Shown here: one piece after another, positions 1-8,594 of the stretch
Numbering within the stretch: position 1 is the stretch's first letter
Layout of the letters: each line of letters begins with the position of its first letter
Assembly (NCBI GenBank): GCA_002918705.1
Contig: PQKR01000001.1
Span: forward strand, 434,001 to 498,000
From: Escherichia sp. ESNIH1
GTDB taxonomy: Bacteria > Pseudomonadota > Gammaproteobacteria > Enterobacterales > Enterobacteriaceae
Length of the DNA: 64,000 bases
Reading direction: 5' to 3'
Made by a program: the position numbers and the translations under genes
The notes under the pieces: model-generated
Told to the model about the DNA's origin: nothing
Database searches by the model: none
What the model saw: the letters and a program-made list of their open reading frames with translations, nothing else

Positions 1-346
1 CCGGGTTTGCCCGCAGTTCATCGAGTGCGGGAGAGTGAACGCGCGCGCCTTCCAGCGTCAGCGCCTCGTCAGCGCCCAGCAACCAGCTGTTACAGCGGCT
101 CTCCGGGGGCAGCATCGCCACGCGGTCGGGAGTGAGCTGTAGCACCTGATCCGGGGTGATGGCCAGCGCCCGCAGGATATCGCCTATCAGCGGCTCGCTA
201 AGGGCCGGAAGCGTGCTTGACACCATCACCAGCCGGATATGGGCGGGCAGTGACACAGCGACTTCGCCCTGTAACGCTGTAGGCAGGCGCAAAGACCACT
301 GGGTAATGCCCAGCTGCTGTAGCTGCCAGTCGCGTCGGGAAATCAT
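1..346 (-). CDS. holD: DNA polymerase III psi subunit (partial, C-terminus off the left edge)
   Basis: HolD (psi) bridges the clamp-loader complex and, through chi (HolC), single-strand binding protein in the replisome. Reading leftward from the ATG at 346, the protein begins MISRRDWQLQQLGITQWSL, nearly identical to my recollection of E. coli HolD, and continues with PDQVLQLTPDRVAMLP and CNSWLLG blocks that also fit. About 115 codons are present; the last roughly 20 residues lie outside the window. It is divergent from rsmC across about 104 bp, the order seen in E. coli. Identification is from remembered family sequence. Confidence 0.95.
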   Translation of the reverse strand, partial: MISRRDWQLQQLGITQWSLRLPTALQGEVAVSLPAHIRLVMVSSTLPALSEPLIGDILRALAITPDQVLQLTPDRVAMLPPESRCNSWLLGADEALTLEGARVHSPALDELRANP

Positions 347-450
347 AGCGGGTCACTCCTGTATGTCAGGCGCGCAAATATAGCAAATTCGTCGTATCTG
401 CGCCAACAAACAACTATAATCCAGCGCTGAGTTTATTAAGGAGCTGTTTC

Positions 451-1479
451 ATGTCTGCTTTAACCCCGGCAAGTGAAGTCTTGCTGCGTCACAGTGATGA
501 TTTCGAAGAGAGCCGCGTTCTGTTTGCCGGAGATATGCAGGACGACCTGCCCGCGCGTCTGGATACCGCTGAGAGCCGCGCCCATACCCAACAGTTTCAC
601 CATTGGCAGGTGCTGAGCCGCCAGCTGGGCGAAAACGCACGCTTTAGCCTTGTTGCCGAGCAGGCCGACGTTGGCGATAGCGATACGCTGATCTACTACT
701 GGCCGAAGAACAAGCCGGAAGCCCAGTTCCAGCTGATGAATATCCTCTCCCTGCTGCCGCTGGGCACCGATATCTTTGTGGTCGGCGAGAACCGCAGCGG
801 CGTGCGCAGCGCCGAGCAGATGCTGGCGGAGTACTGTCCGCTAAACAAGGTCGACAGCGCGCGCCGCTGCGGCCTGTATCATGGACGTCTGGAGAAGCAG
901 CCCGCGTTCGATGCCGCGGCGTTTGGCGGTAGCTATACGCTGGACGGCCTGACCATCCACACCCTGCCGGGCGTGTTCAGCCGTGATGGTCTGGACAGCG
1001 GCAGCCAGCTGCTGCTCTCTACCCTGACGCCGCATACCAAAGGCAAGGTGCTGGATATTGGCTGCGGCGCGGGCGTGCTCTCCGCGGTGCTGGCCAGCCA
1101 CTCGCCGAAGGTGCGCCTGACGCTCTGTGACGTCAGCGCCCCGGCGGTAGAAGCCAGCCGTGCCACCCTTGCCGCCAACGGTGTTGAGGGTGACGTTTTT
1201 GCCAGCAACGTCTTCTCCGAGGTGACCGGGCGTTACGATATGATTATCTCTAACCCGCCGTTCCACGATGGTTTACAGACCAGCCTGGAGGCAGCCCAGA
1301 CGCTGATCCGTGGCGCGGTACGCCATCTGAACAGCGGCGGCGAGCTGCGTATTGTGGCCAACGCCTTCCTGCCCTACCCGCAGGTGCTGGACGAAACCTT
1401 TGGTTTCCACGAAGTGCTGGCCCAGACCGGACGCTTTAAGGTTTACCGTACGGTGATGACCCGCCAGGCGAAGCGCTAA
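451..1479 (+). CDS. rsmC: 16S rRNA m2G1207 methyltransferase RsmC
   Basis: RsmC uses S-adenosylmethionine to methylate N2 of G1207 in 16S rRNA of the 30S subunit. The 342-residue length matches the family (343 in E. coli). The protein has the expected duplicated Rossmann architecture: a degenerate N-terminal half and a catalytic C-terminal half with the SAM-binding [16 protein letters not shown] loop near residue 195 and the N-P-P-F catalytic tetrapeptide (ISNPPFHDG) near residue 268. An AAGGAG ribosome site lies about 8 bases before the ATG. It is divergent from holD and followed by a REP-like hairpin. Confidence 0.97.
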   Translation: MSALTPASEVLLRHSDDFEESRVLFAGDMQDDLPARLDTAESRAHTQQFHHWQVLSRQLGENARFSLVAEQADVGDSDTLIYYWPKNKPEAQFQLMNILSLLPLGTDIFVVGENRSGVRSAEQMLAEYCPLNKVDSARRCGLYHGRLEKQPAFDAAAFGGSYTLDGLTIHTLPGVFSRDGLDSGSQLLLSTLTPHTKGKVLDIGCGAGVLSAVLASHSPKVRLTLCDVSAPAVEASRATLAANGVEGDVFASNVFSEVTGRYDMIISNPPFHDGLQTSLEAAQTLIRGAVRHLNSGGELRIVANAFLPYPQVLDETFGFHEVLAQTGRFKVYRTVMTRQAKR

Positions 1480-1496
1480 ACAGGTTCGGCCAACCC

Positions 1497-1530
1497 GTAG
1501 GCCCGGTAAGCGCAGCGCCACCGGGCGTTA
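1497..1530. repeat. REP-like palindrome after rsmC
   Basis: GCCCGGT and ACCGGGC arms flank a GCGCAGCGCC-type centre, the usual enterobacterial REP pattern. Similar elements recur near 15.33 and 19.52 kb. It may stabilise the rsmC mRNA 3' end. Confidence 0.75.
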
Positions 1531-1584
1531 CTGGCCGTTCACGATGAATTTTGCAGCAGTTGCCCTGTCCCGTGCAATTAACTG

Positions 1585-1612
1585 TTGACGAACGGTATAA
1601 AACATCTAGAAT
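1585..1612 (+). promoter_or_regulatory. Sigma-70 promoter of the tRNA-Leu operon
   Basis: A -35 TTGACG (1585-1590) and -10 TAGAAT (1607-1612) are separated by 16 bases. They are followed at once by a GC-rich discriminator (GCGCCTCC), the hallmark of stringently controlled stable-RNA promoters. The first tRNA starts about 40 bases downstream. Confidence 0.8.
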
Positions 1613-1653
1613 GCGCCTCCGTGGTTACGATACTTTAACTGTATCGATGGTCT

Positions 1654-1740
1654 GCGAAGGTGGCGGAATTGGTAGACGCGCTAGCTTCAGGTGTTAGTGT
1701 CCTTACGGATGTGGGGGTTCGAGTCCCCCCCCTCGCACCA
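1654..1740 (+). tRNA. leuQ/leuP/leuV-type: tRNA-Leu (anticodon CAG), copy 1
   Basis: The 87-base gene begins GCGAAGGTGGCGGAATTGG and ends with encoded CCA. The anticodon CAG is at 1688-1690, and the T-arm GGTTCGAGTCC is intact. The long class II variable arm carries a four-base TTAC loop (TGTCC-TTAC-GGAT). It corresponds to the E. coli leuQPV cluster beside rsmC; which of the three names applies cannot be decided. Confidence 0.97.
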
Positions 1741-1769
1741 TAAATCACGATTGATATTGCTCGCACTGG

Positions 1770-1855
1770 GCGAAGGTGGCGGAATTGGTAGACGCGCTAG
1801 CTTCAGGTGTTAGTGTCCTTAGGATGTGGGGGTTCGAGTCCCCCCCCTCGCACCA
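1770..1855 (+). tRNA. tRNA-Leu (anticodon CAG), copy 2
   Basis: An 86-base tRNA identical to copy 1 except that the variable-arm loop is one base shorter (TTA instead of TTAC). Anticodon CAG is at 1804-1806 and CCA is encoded. It lies 29 bases after copy 1, in one likely transcript. Confidence 0.96.
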
Positions 1856-1908
1856 ACGAGGCGATATCAAGAAGTAATAAATAAGAAGTAAAAAAGTAAG
1901 GTAACTGT

Positions 1909-1994
1909 GCGAAGGTGGCGGAATTGGTAGACGCGCTAGCTTCAGGTGTTAGTGTCCTTAGGATGTGGGGGTTCGAGTCCCCCCCCTCGCACCA
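1909..1994 (+). tRNA. tRNA-Leu (anticodon CAG), copy 3
   Basis: An 86-base gene with the same sequence as copy 2, including the three-base variable-arm loop. Anticodon CAG is at 1943-1945 and CCA is encoded. It is the third and last member of the tandem operon. Confidence 0.96.
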
Positions 1995-2030
1995 CTTATC
2001 TTGCACTCCCCTGGCACCACCTCTCCTGCT

Positions 2031-2267
2031 TCACACCATCTTCACACTCATTATCACCAGCACTATTCCGCCAATCAGAGCAATACCCGACGGCAGCAGC
2101 ACAAAGTGGCGCAGACGCTTGTGGTAGAGCATAGCGGGCGTTAACAGCAGTCCGGGCACAATAACCGCACGCCACGCATCAGCAGAGAGATCGGCACACG
2201 CCAGTCCGAGCGCAACGACCCCTGATAATACGAATCCCCACCCGCTTTCCAGCACGCGCTGCAACAT
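2031..2267 (-). CDS. yjjZ: DUF1435 small inner-membrane protein YjjZ
   Basis: A 78-residue, strongly hydrophobic protein with about three membrane segments, starting MLQRVLESGWGFVLSGVVA. Length, position next to rsmC and the motif MLYHKRLRHFVLLPS match YjjZ (DUF1435), whose function is unknown. A near-consensus Fur site lies 18 bases upstream of the start, so iron repression is expected; E. coli yjjZ is reported as iron-regulated. It faces away from the diguanylate cyclase gene. Confidence 0.85.
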   Translation of the reverse strand: MLQRVLESGWGFVLSGVVALGLACADLSADAWRAVIVPGLLLTPAMLYHKRLRHFVLLPSGIALIGGIVLVIMSVKMV

Positions 2268-2284
2268 GCTTCCATCCCCACGCT

Positions 2285-2303
2285 GATAATGATAACCAAT
2301 ATC
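2285..2303 (-). promoter_or_regulatory. Fur box upstream of yjjZ
   Basis: GATAATGATAACCAATATC matches 17 of 19 positions of the Fur consensus GATAATGATAATCATTATC. It lies immediately upstream of yjjZ on the minus strand. Confidence 0.8.
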
Positions 2304-2520
2304 ATATGATATGTTTTCTCATTTGTCAGCATCCGGCGCCTGCACTGTGTGAACTTTCTACATCTGTTAATGACAGACATTCATGAAGGTGATAAATTGT
2401 GCGCCTCGGAAAAATACATAACAATTTCTACCGCTTTTTCGCGACCTTTTATTCACGCGTTATTTCTCATTTTGCCAACCATAACGTTTTATATATTGCA
2501 GATTAATAACGACATTACAC

Positions 2521-3585
2521 ATGACAGCACAATCCTGGCATAACCTCTGTAACAAGAAATATCAATTATCGCTGCGATTATTCTTGTTTCTCAATGCCGT
2601 CTCGGCCCTCTTTTCCTGGCTGCTGCCCCTAAGCAGCGCGAAGAGCGTGACGCTGCCGCTCGCGCTGCTCTTCATGGCAAGCGTCACGCTGCTGCTGTGG
2701 CATAGATGGCAAGCAGAAAAGAAAATAAATATTCCTCTCATCTCGCTCTTATTTGGCTGCCTGTGGGCGTGGCATGTTAGCGTGAAATATTCCGCTGTTG
2801 GCCATGAGGATCCGGCTTATCTTTTAACTGCGTTGTTAAGCGTATTATTTATTGGCACTATCGCTTTCTCTAACAATATCAGCGCGTTTATGTTGCATTC
2901 GCTGCCGGTAAGCCTGGCCTGCCTCTGGCTGACCGACGGTAGCGCCTGGCTAAGGGTGCTCTACTGCTTCGCTCTGCCGGTGGTCGGGATCACTTTCCAG
3001 CATGTTATTCAGCGTCGTAATGATAGCTTTGCCCAGGATCTTATGTACAAGCTGTTGGACGAGCGCAAGACGTTGAACGATTTAAGCATGCTCGATCCGC
3101 TGACCGGCCTCTATAATCGCCGCGGCCTGCAAAATAAGATCGATAACCTGCTAACGCACGATGACGGCAGACAGTTCGTGCTGCTGCTGGATATTGATCA
3201 CTTCAAAGCTTACAACGACCACTACGGCCATATGATGGGGGACCAGGCGCTGATCCGCGTCTCTGCGGCCATCCGTGACGCGGTGCGCTCCCGGGATATC
3301 GTTGCCCGCTTCGGTGGTGAAGAGTTTATGATCTTGCTGAGCGATGTCGATCTGGAGCACGCCCGGACCACTGCCGAGCGCATTCGCCAGCAGGTTTTCG
3401 ATCTCAAGATCCCGCATATGTTCAATGAGAGCGTGGCAACCAACGTCACGGTAAGCATCGGTATTGCTCCCCTGCTGAACGAAGATATTGAGGATGCGTT
3501 AGGCAAAGCGGATAAAGCGCTGTACGAAGCGAAGCATCTGGGCCGCAACCATATTCTGGTCAGCGGCGACCTGCAGATGGCGTAA
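2521..3585 (+). CDS. Membrane-anchored diguanylate cyclase (GGDEF)
   Basis: Predicted to make cyclic di-GMP from two GTP. Residues 1-160 are hydrophobic, with about six membrane segments. A GGDEF domain follows from about 190: DPLTGLYNR at 192-200, the metal/substrate segment LLLDIDHFKAYND near 222-233, and an intact GGEEF active site at 265-269. An RSRD inhibitory I-site sits five residues before it (256-259), so product inhibition is likely. No EAL domain is present. The start lacks a strong ribosome site, so the exact N-terminus is uncertain. The gene sits between two Fur-controlled genes and has no E. coli counterpart at this position that I recognise. Confidence 0.88.
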   Translation: MTAQSWHNLCNKKYQLSLRLFLFLNAVSALFSWLLPLSSAKSVTLPLALLFMASVTLLLWHRWQAEKKINIPLISLLFGCLWAWHVSVKYSAVGHEDPAYLLTALLSVLFIGTIAFSNNISAFMLHSLPVSLACLWLTDGSAWLRVLYCFALPVVGITFQHVIQRRNDSFAQDLMYKLLDERKTLNDLSMLDPLTGLYNRRGLQNKIDNLLTHDDGRQFVLLLDIDHFKAYNDHYGHMMGDQALIRVSAAIRDAVRSRDIVARFGGEEFMILLSDVDLEHARTTAERIRQQVFDLKIPHMFNESVATNVTVSIGIAPLLNEDIEDALGKADKALYEAKHLGRNHILVSGDLQMA

Positions 3586-3648
3586 ACAAAAAACAGGCGG
3601 GCATTTTGCGACAAAAATGTTGCGCTTGTTCCTGCTGGTGGTTAGGAT

Positions 3649-3663
3649 TGGCAATCATTATCA
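3649..3663 (+). promoter_or_regulatory. Fur box upstream of fhuF
   Basis: TGGCAATCATTATCA matches 13 of 15 positions of the 7-1-7 Fur pattern TGATAATnATTATCA. It lies 23 bases before the fhuF start and overlaps the expected promoter. Confidence 0.75.
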
Positions 3664-3686
3664 TTTAGATTCCGGTCTAATCTCCT

Positions 3687-4475
3687 ATGGCGCAACGTTC
3701 CGAACTGCTGGCAACCGATCTTATCTGGCGAACGCCGCTGCACAGCGCTGCGCCAACGCTTGCCGATGCTGTACGCGAAACGATGTCCAGCCAGCGTCCG
3801 CACATGCTGGAGATTATCCGCCTCGATGAGCCACCGCCGCATCAGGCCATGACCCTGGCCCAGTGGCAGCGCCCCGCCGCGCTGCGTACGCTGCTGGCTG
3901 ACTACTCCGATCATATCTACCGCAACCAGCCGCACCTGCCGCGCGAGGGGAAACCGCTTATTTCGCTGTGGGCGCAGTGGTACCTTGGCCTGCTGGTTCC
4001 ACCGCTGATGCTGGCCCTGCTGGCGCACGACACGGCGCTGGATGTCTCCCCGGAACATTTTCATGTTGAGTTCCATGAGACAGGCCGCGCGGCCTGCTTC
4101 TGGGCCGACGTGCATGCCGATCGCTACACCACGCTGTTAGACGATCGCGGACGCATTGAGAAGCTGATCGTCTCGGCGATGCTGCCGGTAGTCCAGGCGC
4201 TGGAGGCCACCGGTGAGATCAACGGCAAGCTCATCTGGAGCAACACGGGTTATCTCATCAACTGGTATCTGAACGAGATGAAGCCGCTGCTCGGTGATGC
4301 CAGAGTCAGCGCCCTCCGCCAGCTCTGCTTCTTCGATAAAACGCTGGCGAACGGCATGGATAACCCACTCTGGCGCACCGTCGTGCTGCGTGAAGGCGTG
4401 CTGACGCGTCGTACCTGCTGTCAGCGCTACCGCCTGCCGGATGTCCAGCAGTGCGGCGACTGTACGCTTAAATAA
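3687..4475 (+). CDS. fhuF: Ferric-siderophore reductase FhuF
   Basis: FhuF is a cytoplasmic [2Fe-2S] protein that reduces iron in imported hydroxamate siderophores such as ferrioxamine. The 262-residue protein carries the unusual C-terminal cluster ligands Cys-Cys-x10-Cys-x2-Cys at 244, 245, 256 and 259, positions that agree with those reported for the E. coli enzyme. A Fur box lies just upstream. It converges with the PTS gene, with only 3 bases between the two stops. Confidence 0.96.
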   Translation: MAQRSELLATDLIWRTPLHSAAPTLADAVRETMSSQRPHMLEIIRLDEPPPHQAMTLAQWQRPAALRTLLADYSDHIYRNQPHLPREGKPLISLWAQWYLGLLVPPLMLALLAHDTALDVSPEHFHVEFHETGRAACFWADVHADRYTTLLDDRGRIEKLIVSAMLPVVQALEATGEINGKLIWSNTGYLINWYLNEMKPLLGDARVSALRQLCFFDKTLANGMDNPLWRTVVLREGVLTRRTCCQRYRLPDVQQCGDCTLK

Positions 4476-4478
4476 CCC

Positions 4479-5822
4479 CTACGCGATCTGCTGACTCTCA
4501 CCCTCTGTACGCTGTGACTCCTGCGCTTCCTGCTCCAGGAGCTGCTTCTCGTAGACCTTAAAGAACGGGAAGTAGATCACCGCAGAGACCGCCGCCAGCA
4601 CAACCACCAGGATGGCCGCCCGATAGTCCCAGCCCAGAGCCCAGGCCGCGCCAATCGGTGCCGGTGCGGTCCAGGGGACCACGGCAATCACCCGGCCAAT
4701 CAGATCCATCTTCATTGCACCCCAGGCGATCACCGAGTTGACCAGCGGCGCGAGCAGGAAGGGAATGAAAAAGACCGGGTTCATCACGATGGGCGTACCG
4801 AAGATAACCGGCTCGTTGATGTTAAAGAAGCTGGGGACAATGCTGAGCCGACCGATAGATCGCAGGTGTACGGATCGGCTGCGCAGATAGCAGATCACCA
4901 GCCCCATTGTCGCCCCGGAACCCCCGACCACGATAAAGAACGTCCAGAATGCTTCCATAAAGATGTGCGGCAGCGGCGCACCCTGGGCCAGCGCGGTCTG
5001 GTTCATCCCCAGATTGGTTAACCAGAACATCTGCAGCATGCCGGAGACGATAGCCGCCCCGTGAATACCGGCGAACCACAGCAGGTGTCCAATCAGCACC
5101 GCCAGCAGGATAGCAGGCAGCGAATCCGCGGCGGCCACCAGAGGCTTAAACAGGGCCATAATGGCCTGCGGGATCAGTACCGAGAACTCCGACTGAATAA
5201 ACAGGCTCAGCGGGTAGAGCGTCAGTACCACTACCAGCACCGGGATCAGCAGATCAAACGAATTTTTGATCATTGGCGGAACCTGATCCGGCAGGCGGAT
5301 ACCTATGTTGCGCGCTTTCAAGAAGCGCATCATCTCCACACAGTAGATAGCGACCAGGATAGCGGTAAAGATCCCGGTGCCCCCCAAACTATGCACCGGC
5401 AGCGCGCTCTCGGTTTTTGGTGCGGCAACCAGCAGAAAGGCCATCAGCGAAAGCATGGCACACATGAAGGGATCGAGCTGGTGTGACTTGACGTAGTGCT
5501 TACCCAGGTTATAGGCGATGGCGGCACAGATGTAGATCGACATGATCCCCATCGTCATGTCAAACGGCGTGAGGATCCGCCCCTCATACTGCTTTGCCAG
5601 ATCGAGCCAGCCACGAGCGAAGCCCCAGGTGGTATCCGGTGAGAAGGGGGGATAGGCGAAAATGAGCAAGAAGGATCCGACAATCATAAAGGGCATTGCC
5701 GAGATAAAACCATCACGAATTGCCATCACATGACGCTGGGCAGAGATGCGTCCGGCGATGGGGCTGACATAATTTTCAACAAAACGGAAGATCAGGTTAA
5801 ACGCAGCGTGGTTGGCAGACAT
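4479..5822 (-). CDS. PTS sugar transporter subunit IIC, cellobiose/lactose family
   Basis: A 447-residue integral membrane permease of the PTS-IIC Lac family (ChbC/CelB-like), predicted to take up and phosphorylate a beta-glucoside-type disaccharide together with IIA and IIB partners. The sequence has about ten hydrophobic segments and family motifs such as FNINEPVIFGTPIVMNP and HLLWFAGIHGAA. I chose the ATG at 5822 over a longer frame to 5915 because a GGAGAG ribosome site precedes it and the homologous N-terminus MSANHAAFNLIFRFVENYV begins there. No IIA or IIB gene is adjacent, so it must borrow partners. A perfect palindrome lies upstream. Confidence 0.88.
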   Translation of the reverse strand: MSANHAAFNLIFRFVENYVSPIAGRISAQRHVMAIRDGFISAMPFMIVGSFLLIFAYPPFSPDTTWGFARGWLDLAKQYEGRILTPFDMTMGIMSIYICAAIAYNLGKHYVKSHQLDPFMCAMLSLMAFLLVAAPKTESALPVHSLGGTGIFTAILVAIYCVEMMRFLKARNIGIRLPDQVPPMIKNSFDLLIPVLVVVLTLYPLSLFIQSEFSVLIPQAIMALFKPLVAAADSLPAILLAVLIGHLLWFAGIHGAAIVSGMLQMFWLTNLGMNQTALAQGAPLPHIFMEAFWTFFIVVGGSGATMGLVICYLRSRSVHLRSIGRLSIVPSFFNINEPVIFGTPIVMNPVFFIPFLLAPLVNSVIAWGAMKMDLIGRVIAVVPWTAPAPIGAAWALGWDYRAAILVVVLAAVSAVIYFPFFKVYEKQLLEQEAQESQRTEGESQQIA

Positions 5823-5889
5823 TTTGGCTCTCCGGTCTGGCAAAAAATGGAATGGCAAAATGAGTATCAGTCTGCGATCTGTACTGTGC

Positions 5890-5910
5890 AACCGGTTACT
5901 GTAACCGGTT
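5890..5910 (-). promoter_or_regulatory. Perfect 10-1-10 palindrome upstream of the PTS gene, likely operator
   Basis: Arms AACCGGTTAC and GTAACCGGTT surround a single T. Each arm contains AACCGGTT, itself palindromic and similar to LacI/GalR-family operators. It lies 68 bases before the PTS start. The cognate regulator is not in the window. Confidence 0.6.
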
Positions 5911-5977
5911 TCCATGATTGTGAAGAGGATCGATAATCGGCCTATCCCACTGTGAATAACCAGGATTTACCTCACAG

Positions 5978-6664
5978 TCAGGCCGGTATCCGTCGTTGGG
6001 GTGCCGTGGGATCGTTCAGTGTTTTTTGCATCTGTATAAGAATGTCCGCAGCATAGAGCAGCTCTGCATCGGTGCGTACACCCAATTTCACCATAAGACT
6101 AAGCTTATAGGCGCGAATGAGTTTGATATTGCGTCTGGAGTAGTGGGCAATATCCGTAGTCGAGTAGCCCTCAGTGGTATAGTAAATAATGTCGCGCTCC
6201 GCCTGGCTTAGCATCCGGTCATAGCTGTAATACCAGAGGTTGAGCACGATATCATTTAGCGGTTGGCTATCGTTAAGCCACTTCCACAGCTGCTCTTGCA
6301 ACGTCTCCAGCGGTGTTGTTTTACTGATAATACCGTGCGGTGTGGTTGGTGAAAAACGACTTATCAGCCGCTGCTCCATCTCATTTCCGGCCAGCACAAT
6401 GCGCTGCCTGTCGGGGTAGTGCCTCTCCATATGGTTCAGCGCTTTAAGACACGCTAACCGCTGTGCTCTGATACCCGATAGCGAATAGATCAGCGAAATG
6501 AAAGGCGTCCACACCATTGCGCTGAGAAACGTAGAGTAATCTTTAAAAAAATGAAACTGAAAGCGTTCGTCCGCCGTTTGGGAAAATAGCTGCTTTAGAC
6601 CAATCTCACTTATGGCACATTGTTCAATAATGGCAACGTGTTTTCTTGTTCCGCTGTTTTCCAT
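5978..6664 (-). CDS. bglJ: LuxR-type transcriptional regulator BglJ
   Basis: BglJ forms a heterodimer with RcsB and relieves H-NS silencing of bgl and other loci. The 228-residue protein has a degenerate receiver-like N-terminus and a C-terminal LuxR helix-turn-helix (LSQAERDIIYYTTEGYSTTDIAHYSRRNIKLIRAYK, about residues 153-190), with AELLYAADILIQM matching BglJ. The phosphoacceptor aspartate region is not conserved, as expected. It overlaps the end of yjjQ by 55 bases; a GGAG site precedes the ATG at 6664. Confidence 0.85.
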   Translation of the reverse strand: MENSGTRKHVAIIEQCAISEIGLKQLFSQTADERFQFHFFKDYSTFLSAMVWTPFISLIYSLSGIRAQRLACLKALNHMERHYPDRQRIVLAGNEMEQRLISRFSPTTPHGIISKTTPLETLQEQLWKWLNDSQPLNDIVLNLWYYSYDRMLSQAERDIIYYTTEGYSTTDIAHYSRRNIKLIRAYKLSLMVKLGVRTDAELLYAADILIQMQKTLNDPTAPQRRIPA

Positions 6665-7347
6665 TTTCCATCATCTCCGTACGTTTTATTTAAATTCAGT
6701 ATACTCGCGCCCTGACTGCTATTAATCCACGCAAATAATTCAGCATTACTGCGTAAAGAGAGGCGTCGCATGGCGCTATTTTTTTGCGCGCTGACCGTTT
6801 TATTGCTCTTTTTGAGCATGGCTGCAATTTGATTAATACCCCATCCTTTACTAATAAGTCGTAATACCTGTCGCTCTGAATAAGTTAAAGATACTGGAAG
6901 TGCGTTTTCACTCTCGGTTTCGTAAACATGAGGAGACAATAGCGCCTCGCTCACTCTCCCCGCGCGACGGCTACCGCTACGGATTGCATTAATAATACCG
7001 TCAATAGGCTCCATACTCGAAAGCAGCGTACTCTCCGAACGTAAAAGGAGCTCGACTGCCATCGGGTAAATTTGCAGGGGAACCATAAAAATCCAATGAG
7101 TTTCAGTAAGATGAACCATCATCGCGGCGTATTCCCTGCAGGCACTGCGCGCCTTATGCAGATCGTTGGTCAGATCGACAATGACGATGCTTGCGCGCTG
7201 TAGCAAAGAGAAATTCGTCTCCTGTTGGGTTGCGCAGCAGATCACTTCATACTCATGAAGTGAGTCTTCCATAATAGCGACAAGGCCTCGCTGTATTATT
7301 GGCGCTCGGCTTATTACTACGGCGCACCTGTATTTTTCTGGCAACAT
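6610..7347 (-). CDS. yjjQ: LuxR-type transcriptional regulator YjjQ
   Basis: YjjQ is an H-NS-silenced regulator reported to repress flagellar and capsule genes. The 245-residue protein has the diagnostic HTH stretch GWGINQIAAMLKKSNKTVSA near residues 165-185, followed by QKNSAMRRL. I start it at 7347 because GGAGGTGAT lies directly upstream and E. coli YjjQ also begins ML-P; a longer in-frame start at 7386 lacks such a site. It is first in a two-gene operon with bglJ. The AT-rich upstream region suits H-NS control. Confidence 0.88.
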   Translation of the reverse strand: MLPEKYRCAVVISRAPIIQRGLVAIMEDSLHEYEVICCATQQETNFSLLQRASIVIVDLTNDLHKARSACREYAAMMVHLTETHWIFMVPLQIYPMAVELLLRSESTLLSSMEPIDGIINAIRSGSRRAGRVSEALLSPHVYETESENALPVSLTYSERQVLRLISKGWGINQIAAMLKKSNKTVSAQKNSAMRRLSLRSNAELFAWINSSQGASILNLNKTYGDDGKWKTAEQENTLPLLNNVP

Positions 7348-7817
7348 ATCACCTCCGCTTCCATTCGTGAACTCTGGGTTATTCATTCATTTGGATAAGG
7401 TTTATGAATAAATCAATAACTCTATAAATCTTTACATGACATACGTTCTGTAGGCTAAGCCCAGGATATAATTTATTTGTTACTTTTTTATCATACAGAG
7501 GATATCCACCCCTTAAAGAAGGGTTCTTTTATCCCTACGCTAATATTGCACATCTTCGTTAAAAAAAATAATGGCTGACACGTTAAAAAATTACAATATA
7601 GAGTAAGCAAATTTAAATATATACATAGCATGAATAATAAAAGAGATCTCTAAAGGCTGAGCGAGGGATGGGCGCGGATCAAATAGTGACGCTCACGATA
7701 AATTGATTTATTAGCTAAATATTGATCTATCACAGCACCGGGCGGGTAGCACATTGTGTTAAAAATAGGTTTTCTATTTCGCCACATTGGCATAGTGCTA
7801 CGCGACCAGGGCAACTC
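7348..7817. other. AT-rich divergent intergenic region between yjjQ and yjjP
   Basis: About 470 bases, clearly more AT-rich than the flanking core genes, with runs of A/T around 7550-7640. It must hold the promoters of yjjQ-bglJ and yjjPB. In E. coli the yjjQ-bglJ promoter is silenced by H-NS and activated by LeuO. I found no coding frame or hairpin I would name. Confidence 0.6.
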
Positions 7818-8594
7818 ATGCAAGCAGATCGGGATAAACAGCGGGCCGTAACGCGACTGTGCATTCAGTGCGGTCTTCTCTTATTACAGCACGGCGCAGA
7901 GAGCGCGCTGGTGGAGGAGCTCTCTACCCGGCTCGGCCTGGCGCTGGGAATGGACAGCGTTGAAAGCGCCATCGCCGCGAACGCCATTGTGCTCACCACC
8001 ATTCAGGACGGACAGTGTCTGACCTCCACGCGCAAAAACAGCGACCGGGGGATCAACATGCATGTGGTCACCCAGGTGCAACACATCGTCATCATGACCG
8101 AACATAATTTGCTGGATGAGAGAGACGTAGAAAGGCGCTTTAACCAGATTAAGCCGCTGCGCTACCCGCGCTGGCTGGTGACGCTGGTTGTTGGCCTCTC
8201 CTGCGCCTGTTTTTGCAAACTGAACAACGGCGGCTGGGATGGTGCGGTCATCACCTTCTGCGCCAGCAGCGTGGCGATGTACGTGCGCCTGACGCTGGCC
8301 CAGCGGCATCTGCACCCGCAAATTAACTTCTGCCTGACGGCCTTTGTCGCCACTACCGTTTCAGGACTGCTGCTCACCCTGCCCGCCTTTGCCCGAACGC
8401 CAACGGTCGCGATGGCGGCCAGCGTCCTGCTGCTGGTTCCCGGCTTTCCGCTGATTAACGCCGTTGCCGACATGTTTAAAGGCCATATTAATACCGGACT
8501 GGCGCGCTGGGCCATCGCGAGCCTGCTGACGCTGGCTACCTGTATCGGGGTAGTGATGGCCATGACGCTATGGGGGCTACGCGGATGGGTATGA
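7818..8594 (+). CDS. yjjP: Succinate exporter subunit YjjP (ThrE-type, large)
   Basis: With YjjB it forms a split ThrE-family inner-membrane exporter implicated in anaerobic succinate efflux. The 258-residue protein has a soluble N-terminus containing the conserved GINMHVV segment and about five membrane spans from residue 115, including [21 protein letters not shown]. The ATG at 7818 aligns with E. coli YjjP; a longer in-frame start at 7722 would add 32 unrelated residues. It overlaps yjjB by 10 bases, implying translational coupling. Confidence 0.93.
   Translation: MQADRDKQRAVTRLCIQCGLLLLQHGAESALVEELSTRLGLALGMDSVESAIAANAIVLTTIQDGQCLTSTRKNSDRGINMHVVTQVQHIVIMTEHNLLDERDVERRFNQIKPLRYPRWLVTLVVGLSCACFCKLNNGGWDGAVITFCASSVAMYVRLTLAQRHLHPQINFCLTAFVATTVSGLLLTLPAFARTPTVAMAASVLLLVPGFPLINAVADMFKGHINTGLARWAIASLLTLATCIGVVMAMTLWGLRGWV

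Noticed and set aside
1-2000. A tRNA-associated integration site at the tRNA-Leu cluster
   Set aside because: No integrase, no duplicated tRNA 3' end beyond the tandem copies, and the surrounding order is the conserved core order.
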